NCBI RefSeq assembly: GCF_026625765.1 | Contig: NZ_CP113062.1 | Span: forward strand, 2,108,001-2,172,000 | Direction: 5' to 3' | Length of the DNA stretch: 64,000 bases | Origin: Frigoribacterium sp. SL97 | Lineage (GTDB): Bacteria; Actinomycetota; Actinomycetes; Actinomycetales; Microbacteriaceae | Part shown: piece after piece, positions 57,543 through 64,000 of the stretch | How positions within the stretch are numbered: the first letter of the stretch is position 1 | How the letters are laid out: each line of letters opens with the position of its first letter | Translations under genes and position numbers: made by a program | The notes under the pieces: generated by a model | Databases searched by the model: none | The model's input: the letters and a program-made list of their open reading frames with translations, nothing else | What the model was told of the DNA's origin: nothing

Positions 57543-58709
57543 ATGACGAACTTCGAGACCCTGCACCCGCGCATCACCGACGGCACGTTCACCGACAAGC
57601 CGCAGACCGCGCCCGAGCTCACCCTCGCCCCCACCGACACCACCGACGAGGCCCCCAAGGTCCGCGTCGCCCGCGAGTTCGCGGACCAGATGCGCAGCGA
57701 CGACAAGCGCGAAGCTCGCGAGGCCACCGCCGACCTCCTCGCCGAGGTCACCAGCACCGTCCGCAGCCTCCGCCGCGCCCGCGGCCTCTCCGAGGACCAG
57801 GTCGAAGACAGCATCGGCGAGGTCATGATCGAGCTGCTCAAGCGCGTCAACCGCGGCCAGAGCGTCCAGGGCGGCCTCGTCAACACGACCGCACGCACCG
57901 TCACCTCGCGTCACGTCAACGGTCCCGTCCGTCACGAGACGGCGAAGGCGATCCGCATCCTCAAGGAGCGCATCGACATCACCGAAGCCGAGCGCGGCGA
58001 ACACCTCACGTCCCGCCAGATCGCCGAGCTCGCCGACGACATCCGCATGGGCGACGACTTCAACCACCGCCACCGCCCGGCCGAGAACTTCCACCTCATC
58101 GAAGGCTGGGTCCGCCCGACGTCGTTCTCGCAGTTCCCCGACTCGTACATCGACGAGCAGATGCACGCGTTCGGCTACGGCGCCGGAAGCTCCTTCGAGG
58201 GGATGGACAGCGCCGCCGACCAGCTCGCTGCCCGCCTCGAGAAGCAGGGAACCGCCAAGGCCGAGGTCACGAAGGCCGAAGCCATGAAGCAGCTCTGGGA
58301 CGTCTTCTCCGACGACCAGGACCTGCCCAAGGCCACCCCTGACCGCCTCAGCGCCGTCGACGCCGAGAACGTCGAAGCGTGGATGCGCGGACCGAAGCGC
58401 GCCGACGTCGACATCGACGGGATGGACGAAGACGAAGCAGCCGCCGTCCTCCGCGCCGACCGACTCGCCGCCAACGAGCGCATCTTCAAGGCCATCCGCG
58501 ACAGCGAAGACGGCCTCGAGACGAAGTCGGTCGTCGCCCTCTTCGCCCCGTTCGCCGGCATCACCCCGACACAGCGGGAGAACGTCACCTCGTTCCTCCG
58601 CCGCCACCCGGAGCGCGCCGTCGACATCTGGTCCAGCGCCCTCAGCAGCGCCACCCAGGGCGTCCGCAAGACCTCCACCCGGAAGTCGCGGGCCGCCGCC
58701 ACCGCCTGA
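57543..58709 (+). CDS. tagged protein with sigma-factor-like helices
   Basis: 388 aa. Tag: TLHPRITDGTFTDKPQ then APELTL. Residues about 85-140 (LSEDQVEDSIGEVMIELLKR, then NTTARTVTSRHVNGPVRHET) look like the region 2 helices of sigma-70 factors, and LTSRQIAELADDIR like region 3. The similarity is by pattern only. If real, it is an element-encoded transcription regulator bearing the tag. The C-terminal part has FAPFAGITPTQRENVTSFLR. Flanked by terminators on both sides, so a single-gene unit. Confidence 0.65.
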   Translation: MTNFETLHPRITDGTFTDKPQTAPELTLAPTDTTDEAPKVRVAREFADQMRSDDKREAREATADLLAEVTSTVRSLRRARGLSEDQVEDSIGEVMIELLKRVNRGQSVQGGLVNTTARTVTSRHVNGPVRHETAKAIRILKERIDITEAERGEHLTSRQIAELADDIRMGDDFNHRHRPAENFHLIEGWVRPTSFSQFPDSYIDEQMHAFGYGAGSSFEGMDSAADQLAARLEKQGTAKAEVTKAEAMKQLWDVFSDDQDLPKATPDRLSAVDAENVEAWMRGPKRADVDIDGMDEDEAAAVLRADRLAANERIFKAIRDSEDGLETKSVVALFAPFAGITPTQRENVTSFLRRHPERAVDIWSSALSSATQGVRKTSTRKSRAAATA

Positions 58710-58723
58710 CCCACCACGACCAC

Positions 58724-58754
58724 GAGACGGGCTGAGAAAAGCCCAGCCCGTCTC
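58724..58754 (+). terminator. hairpin terminator after 57543-58709
   Basis: GAGACGGGCTG (58724-58734) with CAGCCCGTCTC (58744-58754), loop AGAAAAGCC, 15 nt after the stop. Confidence 0.75.
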
Positions 58755-58772
58755 CCCCGGACCTGCGGATCT

Positions 58773-58783
58773 GCCGCATGTCT
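58773..58783 (+). promoter_or_regulatory. GCCGCATGTCT box before 58835-59137
   Basis: Its ATG at 58778 is in frame with the gene and would add 19 residues. The hydrophobic protein proper begins at 58835, behind GAAAGGA. Confidence 0.5.
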
Positions 58784-58834
58784 TCAACACGACAAGACGC
58801 CCCGACCTCCGGTGCTGTCGAACGAAAGGACACC

Positions 58835-59137
58835 ATGAAGCAAGTCGACCTCGTGGGCAGCTGGAACACCTTCTGGGGAACCGTCAGCTCCGTCATCACC
58901 GGCCCGGTCAAGACGACGATCGTCATCGTCGGCGTCGCGCTGATCCTGTTCAGCGTCATCAAGTACATCTGGGACAAGCGCCGCGGCGGCGGCGCGAAGA
59001 CGTCGCCGATGTGGTGGACGCTCGCCATGGGCGGCATCCTCATCGCCCCCGACGTGCTCCTGCCGCTGTTCCTGTCCATCCTCCAGTGGGTCATCAACCT
59101 GGGCATCACCGCCGCCCAGAAGGCCGGCTGGGCGTAA
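58835..59137 (+). CDS. small conjugation membrane protein (VirB2/TcpD-like position)
   Basis: 100 aa. MKQVDLVGSWNTFWGTVSSV, then helices VKTTIVIVGVALILFSVIKY and WWTLAMGGILIAPDVLLPL, plus a third weaker segment. Small two-helix proteins ahead of the VirB3- and VirB6-like genes match pilin-like or TcpD/TcpE-type members of Gram-positive type IV systems. Assigned by size and context. Confidence 0.6.
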   Translation: MKQVDLVGSWNTFWGTVSSVITGPVKTTIVIVGVALILFSVIKYIWDKRRGGGAKTSPMWWTLAMGGILIAPDVLLPLFLSILQWVINLGITAAQKAGWA

Positions 59138-59147
59138 GGGGTAGCCG

Positions 59148-59642
59148 GTGTCGCTCTACTCCCTGACCCACCTCACGGGGCGTCAGCGGAACGCGGACCG
59201 GAAGATCATCATCGCCACGGTCGAGACGAGCAAAGCAGGATTCGTTGTCTCGATCGTGGCGGTCGGCGCCAGCATCATCCCCACGGCGATTGCCGTCGCC
59301 ATCTTCGGCCCACCCGCTCTCGTCATCGTCCCGCCGCTGTTCATCGCGGCCGGCCTGTGGCTGTTCCGGTCCCGGTCGCAGAAGGGCCTCCGCCTCCCGA
59401 TGTACAAGACGCTCCTCGACAAGGGAGCAGCCAAGCGCATCAAGGGGCAGATCCTCATCTGCGGCGTCCCCATCCCCACCCGGGCCACCATCGGCAAGCT
59501 GTCGTACAGCAGCGAAGCCCGGCAGGCCACCACCAAGCCCAACCAGCACGTCGAAGAGGCCCGGCCCGCACACGGCAAGGCCCCCAAGCCGTCGAAGACA
59601 GCACCACCAACCGACGACGGACCGTCCGCCATCTGGTCCTGA
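59148..59642 (+). CDS. VirB3/TcpE-like conjugation membrane protein
   Basis: 164 aa from a GTG. MSLYSLTHLTGRQRNADRKI and two adjacent membrane helices (FVVSIVAVGASIIPTAIAVA, ALVIVPPLFIAAGLWLF) then a polar C-terminus. This PrgI/VirB3-like order, and the place upstream of the VirB6-like gene, support a membrane-channel role. A terminator follows. Confidence 0.6.
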   Translation: MSLYSLTHLTGRQRNADRKIIIATVETSKAGFVVSIVAVGASIIPTAIAVAIFGPPALVIVPPLFIAAGLWLFRSRSQKGLRLPMYKTLLDKGAAKRIKGQILICGVPIPTRATIGKLSYSSEARQATTKPNQHVEEARPAHGKAPKPSKTAPPTDDGPSAIWS

Positions 59643-59647
59643 ACACA

Positions 59648-59680
59648 GAACGGCCCCGCACAGCTCGTGCGGGGCCGTTC
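59648..59680 (+). terminator. strong hairpin terminator
   Basis: GAACGGCCCCGCAC (59648-59661) with its exact complement (59667-59680), 5-nt loop. Between convergent genes, so possibly used from both sides. Confidence 0.8.
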
Positions 59681-59693
59681 GTCGTCGCGTGCG

Positions 59694-60158
59694 CTAGATA
59701 CCAGGCCACTCGAGTTGCGCTCGTCGGGCCTTGATCCACTCCTCGCGTCGCACGCGGCGAAACCAGCCGAGCAGAACTCCGCCGCTAGCAAGCGCGAGGG
59801 CCCCGGAGTGGAAGGCCCACGGCCACGCCTCGTCCAGCTGGTTGAGCACCAGCACCACCCAGGTTGCGAAAGCCAGCAGGCCCAGGAACACACAAGCAGT
59901 AGCGGTGAAGAGGAGCCCAAGATACTTCGGCGACTGCGGAGCTAGAGCCCACGTGAATGCGCGCGTGTCTCGCTCCTTCGCTAGCACATCCCGGGCCGGG
60001 CCCGGCGGCATCGAAGAGACGATGGACGACAACTTCTCGAGCACGCCCACTTCACGGCGGTCCGCGCTGAGCGCGAACGCGATAGTCACGACAGCCACAG
60101 AGGTGGTGAAGACGCCGAACACAGCCTGCGCGGCGTCGTTGATGGTGCCCCAGTTCAT
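59694..60158 (-). CDS. 154-aa membrane protein, unknown
   Basis: ATG at 60158 (MNWGTINDAAQAVFGVFTTS). Three membrane segments: VFTTSVAVVTIAFAL, YLGLLFTATACVFLGLLAFA, and FHSGALALASGGVLLGWF. Inserted antisense within the conjugation operon, so possibly a later addition. No family recognised. Confidence 0.65.
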   Translation of the reverse strand: MNWGTINDAAQAVFGVFTTSVAVVTIAFALSADRREVGVLEKLSSIVSSMPPGPARDVLAKERDTRAFTWALAPQSPKYLGLLFTATACVFLGLLAFATWVVLVLNQLDEAWPWAFHSGALALASGGVLLGWFRRVRREEWIKARRAQLEWPGI

Positions 60159-60212
60159 GCGCCTATGCTGGCAGCAAACTTGTGCCAGCGAGAGACGCTT
60201 TTGCGCAGATCC

Positions 60213-60223
60213 GCCGCATGTCT
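60213..60223 (+). promoter_or_regulatory. GCCGCATGTCT box before the VirB6-like gene
   Basis: Precedes the ATG at 60231 by 7 nt; that ATG is in frame with the VirB6-like gene but lies 84 nt upstream of its signal peptide. Confidence 0.45.
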
Positions 60224-60296
60224 CAACTGCATGAGCCTCAGCCCCTTCGCACTCCTGCGCGCCCGCACCACCACTCGCGCGAACACCACGGCGAAG

Positions 60297-60306
60297 GCCG
60301 CACACG
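60297..60306 (+). promoter_or_regulatory. start-associated box before the VirB6-like gene
   Basis: GCCGCACACG, 8 nt before the ATG at 60315. The best non-tagged example of the box. Confidence 0.7.
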
Positions 60307-60314
60307 TACCCGGC

Positions 60315-63300
60315 ATGAAGCACGCACCCACCAAGCGCAGCCGCCGCCCCGTCCGCGGTGTCGCCACCGTCGTCGGCACGCTCATGCTCCTCGGACTCGC
60401 CCCCGCAGGAGCCTTCGCCGCCGGCATGACCGACAGCGCAGCCGGCTCGGTCAGCGTCTCGGCGAGCGGGCCGGTCAGCGGAGCGGAGTCGGTGAACGGG
60501 CAGGGGTCCGGAGCGGGGGACGAGCCGACGGTCATCGCCGCCGGGCTGCCGACCACGATCCTGGCGGCGGACCCGGATGCCGGGGCTGCGCCTGGGAAGG
60601 ACACCGCTGGCTCGGACAGCTCGTGGATACCCCTGAACCGCTGGTCGTCGGGCGTCGCCAACCTCCACGTCCGCCCGAACTCCGTCGACCCCGTCGACAG
60701 TGCGGCCAAGGCCCTGAAGGTCAACCAGCAGAACGGCTTCATCGGAGCGATCACCACCATCTGGGTCGGGACGGCCTCGCTCAGCGACTTCGCGGCGAAC
60801 CTCCAGCCTATAAATGCGGTCGGAATCGTCGTCGACCGCGCCGCGGCCTCCATGGGAGCCGTGATCATCGCCAACCCGATCGTCTTCGTTCTCGCCGGCC
60901 TAATCGCCATCGTTGCGGACATCTGGAAGAAGAGCCGAGGCGGCAACGGCGGGTTCAAGCAGGCCATCTCCGTCGTTCTCGTCTTCATCTTCCTGGGTGT
61001 CACGACGGTCGGTGCTTCCGCCAGCACCGCGAACGACGACAACACCAACTACCGCCCCGGCCTCGCGAGCCCCGGATGGTTCGTGACCAAGATCAACACC
61101 ACGGTCTCGGCCGCTGCGGACGGCGTCCTGGCTGGCTTCAACCGGATCGACTTCCGGTCCGTCGCCTCGGGCCCGGGCGCCGCGCCGACGACGATGTCGT
61201 GCGTCAACTACCTGCAGGGCATCAAGGGCCAGTTCAACGACCGCAAGAAGGGTGGGACGGCCTCCGTCTACGCCATCAGCACGATGTGGGAGCCCGTCGG
61301 CCTCGAGGCCTACAAGTCCGTCCAGTACGGGCCCGCCAGCAAGTGGGTCGACAAGACCTGGTGCCACGGCCTCGAGCAGAACACCGGAATCGGCACGGTT
61401 CAGCAGCGCGAGATGACGGCCCACGGGACCACCAACAGCATCGAGCTGTTCAAGAACCTGAGCCCGAACAGCAAGGCATTCACGACCGGCAGCAAGCTGG
61501 ACCTCGATAAGTCGCTCATTGCTTACGCCGCCTGCAACTGGGATGGGTCGAAGTTCTACGTCGAGCCCGAATGGAGCAAGAAGCTCAACAAGGAAGGCGA
61601 GCGGACCGACGAGTGGATCACGGACGCCAACTGCCGTGAGTTCTTCACCGGCGACCAGGGAACTGACCTCGACAAGCTCAACCTAAACATCGGAACGGGT
61701 GAGCCTCTGAAGCCCACCATCCGCGAGCTCACCGACGACGAATCCATCATCAAGTTCGTCCAGGCGTGGCAGGGCACCAACACCGGCGCCGCCGCGGGAA
61801 CGACGCTTGTGTGGGCGGCACTGGCCAGCCTCGTGCTTTTCGTCATCCTCGGTCTGCTGCTGTCCGGCGTGGTCGTCCTGGCCAAGATCCTTTCGGTCGT
61901 CGCCATGGCGAGCGTTCTGCTGGTCCTCATCGGCAGCCTCTTCACGCGCCAGGGCCCCGGTCCCAAGGTCGTCGACCTCCTCAAGAAGGTCTTCGGCTAC
62001 TCCCTCCTCGCCGCCGGCTCGTCAGTCATCGTCCTGCTCGTGACGTGGATGACGCAGCTCATGATCTCGCTCGGTACCGCAGTGCTGGCGCCGGGAAGTG
62101 TCGCGGCCCTCATCTGGACCGGCGCGTCGCCGATCGTCGCACTCGTAGCCCTCTCCATCATCGCGAAGCAGTTCAAGGTCCCGAACCCCCTGACCGTCAA
62201 GGGCGCGCTCGCATACGGTGCCGCAGGCGGCGCAGCTGGCAGCATCATCGGCGGCGGCATCGCCAACCGCCTCGCCAACCAGGGCAAGTCGGCCGCGATG
62301 GGCGGCGCGAAGAGCGCCGGTAACAACCTCCTGAACCGCGCATCCGGCGGCAAGCTCGGCAACGCGCCGACAGGTCTCGGCGGCAAGACCCGTGAGGGAG
62401 CCGGGCTCCCCGGTGCCGCGCAGGGCAAGAGCGCGGGCGCCATCGCCGACAAGGACGAACTCGCCGCGGCCCGCGCCTTCACCAAGGGCAAGGGCGGGCC
62501 CAGCGCCATCCCGCAGACGGCCGGAGACCGTGCCAATGCAGCGGTCAAGGCCGGCCTCGTCGGCGCCGGTGTCGGGGCCGCGGCCGCCGGCCGTGGCGTC
62601 GCTGCGGGCGCCAAGGCAGCCCCGTCGACCGTCAAGGCAACCGTCACGGGCCTCCGCGAGGCTCCGGGCGCCGTCCGCGACACCGGCGTGAACATCGGTA
62701 CCGGCATCGTCACCGGCGAGTACGCCGGACGAGTGGCTGACTCGGCCCGCGAGGGCCTGGGGGCCGTCAAGGAGGGCGCAGTGAACGTCGCAGCGACCGT
62801 CCAGCGCGAGGCTCGTCAGGGAGTCGACGCGGGCCGTTATCTGCTGGACCAGATGCGTTCGCCGGAGGGTCGTGCAGGGCTCCGCGAGCTCGCAGCGGAC
62901 CGCGGCCGCGTCGCTGCTGGTGCTGTGGCAAGCGGCACGGCGACGGCTACGAAGTCGGCCGTCGTCAACAGCGCGAAGGCCATCAACACGGCGTCCAAGG
63001 GAAAGGTCGCAGAGAAGGCACGCGACTTCGCCAAGAACCCGGCCACGGCGACGTGGCAGGCCACGAGGAAGACCGTCAAGGGTGCGGCCATCGCTGGTGG
63101 TCTCGGGGCCGTAACGCTGGCCACGGGTGGCGCAGCTCTCCCTGTCATCGCCGCAGTCGGGGCCGGCTCGGTCGTCCGCAAGCGCCGCGAGGCCAACGCG
63201 GAGCAGCAGCGCACGGAGGTTCAGGCCTACCGCGAGCACCTCGCGAAGCAGAAGGAGGCGGACGTGAAGGCTCAGAAGGACGCCGACAAGGCTTCGCGTC

Positions 63301-63536
63301 GAACGACGCGTTCCAACGCACCGGGCGCTCCGGCCGCGGGTCCCGCCGCTCCGGGGCCGGTAGGCCCGCTCGCAGCGCCGACCGTCCGCCCCGCAGCTGC
63401 GCAGGCGCAGGCACCGGCTCCTCAGCCGTCAGCCCCGGTGACTCGCCGCCAGCCCGCTCCGGGCCCCGCGGCTGCGCCCACTCCGAGCGCAGGCCTGAAC
63501 GTCTCTGCGCCGGCTCGTCCGGCCACCCGCAACTGA
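60315..63536 (+). CDS. VirB6/TrbL-like conjugation membrane protein with long Ala-rich tail
   Basis: 1073 aa from the ATG at 60315, chosen because it gives a signal peptide (MKHAPTKRSRRPVRGVATVV... cut near GAFAAG) and follows the box; longer frames add no signal. An exported domain of about 150 residues, a membrane helix near 185-205 and 215-235, a Cys-containing external domain (250-490), then a cluster of five to six helices (TTLVWAALASLVLFVILGLL onward, 500-650). The remaining 420 residues are Ala/Gly/Lys-rich with coiled-coil and Pro-rich parts. This topology is that of VirB6/TrbL/TcpH-like channel proteins. Likely the inner-membrane channel platform. Confidence 0.8.
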   Translation: MKHAPTKRSRRPVRGVATVVGTLMLLGLAPAGAFAAGMTDSAAGSVSVSASGPVSGAESVNGQGSGAGDEPTVIAAGLPTTILAADPDAGAAPGKDTAGSDSSWIPLNRWSSGVANLHVRPNSVDPVDSAAKALKVNQQNGFIGAITTIWVGTASLSDFAANLQPINAVGIVVDRAAASMGAVIIANPIVFVLAGLIAIVADIWKKSRGGNGGFKQAISVVLVFIFLGVTTVGASASTANDDNTNYRPGLASPGWFVTKINTTVSAAADGVLAGFNRIDFRSVASGPGAAPTTMSCVNYLQGIKGQFNDRKKGGTASVYAISTMWEPVGLEAYKSVQYGPASKWVDKTWCHGLEQNTGIGTVQQREMTAHGTTNSIELFKNLSPNSKAFTTGSKLDLDKSLIAYAACNWDGSKFYVEPEWSKKLNKEGERTDEWITDANCREFFTGDQGTDLDKLNLNIGTGEPLKPTIRELTDDESIIKFVQAWQGTNTGAAAGTTLVWAALASLVLFVILGLLLSGVVVLAKILSVVAMASVLLVLIGSLFTRQGPGPKVVDLLKKVFGYSLLAAGSSVIVLLVTWMTQLMISLGTAVLAPGSVAALIWTGASPIVALVALSIIAKQFKVPNPLTVKGALAYGAAGGAAGSIIGGGIANRLANQGKSAAMGGAKSAGNNLLNRASGGKLGNAPTGLGGKTREGAGLPGAAQGKSAGAIADKDELAAARAFTKGKGGPSAIPQTAGDRANAAVKAGLVGAGVGAAAAGRGVAAGAKAAPSTVKATVTGLREAPGAVRDTGVNIGTGIVTGEYAGRVADSAREGLGAVKEGAVNVAATVQREARQGVDAGRYLLDQMRSPEGRAGLRELAADRGRVAAGAVASGTATATKSAVVNSAKAINTASKGKVAEKARDFAKNPATATWQATRKTVKGAAIAGGLGAVTLATGGAALPVIAAVGAGSVVRKRREANAEQQRTEVQAYREHLAKQKEADVKAQKDADKASRRTTRSNAPGAPAAGPAAPGPVGPLAAPTVRPAAAQAQAPAPQPSAPVTRRQPAPGPAAAPTPSAGLNVSAPARPATRN

Positions 63537-63541
63537 GCCCC

Positions 63542-63551
63542 GCCGCACACG
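63542..63551 (+). promoter_or_regulatory. start-associated box before the final gene
   Basis: GCCGCACACG, 8 nt before the ATG at 63560, which opens a short leader frame. Confidence 0.65.
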
Positions 63552-63559
63552 TACGAAGC

Positions 63560-63586
63560 ATGACCACGACGAGGACCCTAGGATGA
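63560..63586 (+). CDS. 8-aa leader frame coupled to the last gene
   Basis: ATG ACC ACG ACG AGG ACC CTA GGA TGA (MTTTRTLG). Its TGA overlaps the ATG at 63583. The next frame begins MTTTDALG, so the leader looks like a partial duplicate of the gene start. Confidence 0.45.
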   Translation: MTTTRTLG

Positions 63587-64000
63587 CCACGACAGACGCC
63601 CTGGGCAACGCCCACGACACCACCTCCGGTCGATTCATCGCCCGCGAGTACGGAAGGCCCGCCGAAGTGGAACTGCGCTTCTCCTCCGAAGGAAGCTTCC
63701 TCTACCCGCCCGAGCGGTGGGAGAGCACGGACGGTGACGGAGGCCTGAGGTCCTACCTCGACTTCTGGTCGAGGGTCGAGATCAGCGACGGCGTCCTGGG
63801 CAACGTGACGACCGGCTACGCCGAGCTCATCCGTCACGAGGCCTCGCTGGACTCGTCGCAGTGGACGGCACACTTCAACAGCGCCCACTACAAGGTCCTG
63901 AACGGCGGCAGCGAGACTGCTGTCCGGCGCGTCCTCGAGCAGCGTGACAGCGAGTGGGAAGCCCACTTCGCGGAGTGGGCGAGCCAGCGCCACATGCGCA
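63583..64000 (+). CDS. tagged accessory protein (3' end outside window)
   Basis: At least 139 residues; cut by the right edge. MTTTDALGNAHDTTSGRFIA followed by REYGRPAEVEL is a diverged copy of the shared tag (H, G.F, basic residue, P, E, L). The body starts FSSEGSFLYPPERWESTDGD; no family recognised. Confirms that the tagged-gene pattern continues beyond the window. Confidence 0.7.
   Translation, partial: MTTTDALGNAHDTTSGRFIAREYGRPAEVELRFSSEGSFLYPPERWESTDGDGGLRSYLDFWSRVEISDGVLGNVTTGYAELIRHEASLDSSQWTAHFNSAHYKVLNGGSETAVRRVLEQRDSEWEAHFAEWASQRHMR

Noticed and set aside
60182..61510. A second plus-strand frame over the VirB6-like gene start, opened near a GCCGCATGTCT box
   Set aside because: Arg/His/Pro-rich out-of-frame reading without signal peptide or domain; the in-frame protein has both.
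6734..64000. A temperate prophage instead of a conjugative element
   Set aside because: thyX, DnaQ-like and DUF5664-like genes are phage-like, but no capsid, terminase, portal, tail or lysis genes were seen, while VirB4-, TcpC- and VirB6-like genes are present.

Overview
High-GC actinobacterial DNA, most likely from a Microbacteriaceae-type chromosome (inferred from codon and base use, HxlR, DUF6766 and GlsB-type genes, and the thyX type). About 1-6480 looks like ordinary chromosome: a phosphatase, a quinone-oxidoreductase-like gene with a divergent HxlR regulator, a flavin disulfide reductase, a LuxR-type response regulator and small stress or membrane proteins. At 6482-6530 lies the 3' half of a tRNA-Val gene (anticodon TAC), cut at the 5' side of the anticodon arm. 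This is the usual scar of integration into a tRNA. Everything to its right reads as one large integrated, probably conjugative, element that runs past position 64000. The integrase, relaxase and coupling protein are not in the window.

Layout of the element. A RES/Xre toxin-antitoxin pair sits by the attachment site (6734-7875). A leftward block (8115-22551) holds a VirB4-like ATPase, a TcpC/VirB8-like protein, a YdjM-type membrane protein, a run of tagged accessory proteins and a DinG-like helicase. A rightward type I-E-related CRISPR-Cas operon (22662-30777) follows. It has Cas3, a Cas8e apparently fused to Cse2, Cas7e, Cas5e, Cas6e and a lone Cas1-like protein without Cas2. After it come a frameshifted metallophosphoesterase, a DUF262 protein and two CRISPR-repeat-like palindromes. 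The middle (33183-38331) has thyX, a duplicated-domain dNTP-diphosphohydrolase-like protein and a DnaQ-type exonuclease, suggesting nucleotide and DNA metabolism on the element. Then come envelope genes (39191-45413): a class A penicillin-binding protein with a PASTA domain, an anchored secreted protein, and a cutinase/VWA/PKD-like surface protein. A SNF2-type helicase and many small genes fill 46009-56482. Further conjugation membrane proteins, including a VirB6/TrbL-like protein, end the window (58835-63536).

Two patterns run through the whole element and I know of no published description of either. (1) At least 22 genes have a near-constant 10-nt sequence, GCCGCRCAYG, placed 8 or 9 nt before the start codon. 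It resembles in concept the start-associated sequences of cluster K mycobacteriophages. In ten genes the ATG inside this box opens a four-codon mini-ORF whose TGA overlaps the gene's ATGA or GTGA start. (2) Fourteen otherwise unrelated proteins share a short terminal peptide built around HPRxxxGxFxxK followed by Q, P, E and L positions. It is N-terminal in thirteen and C-terminal in one. Most tagged genes also carry the start-associated box. Together they suggest a family of co-regulated, commonly targeted accessory proteins.
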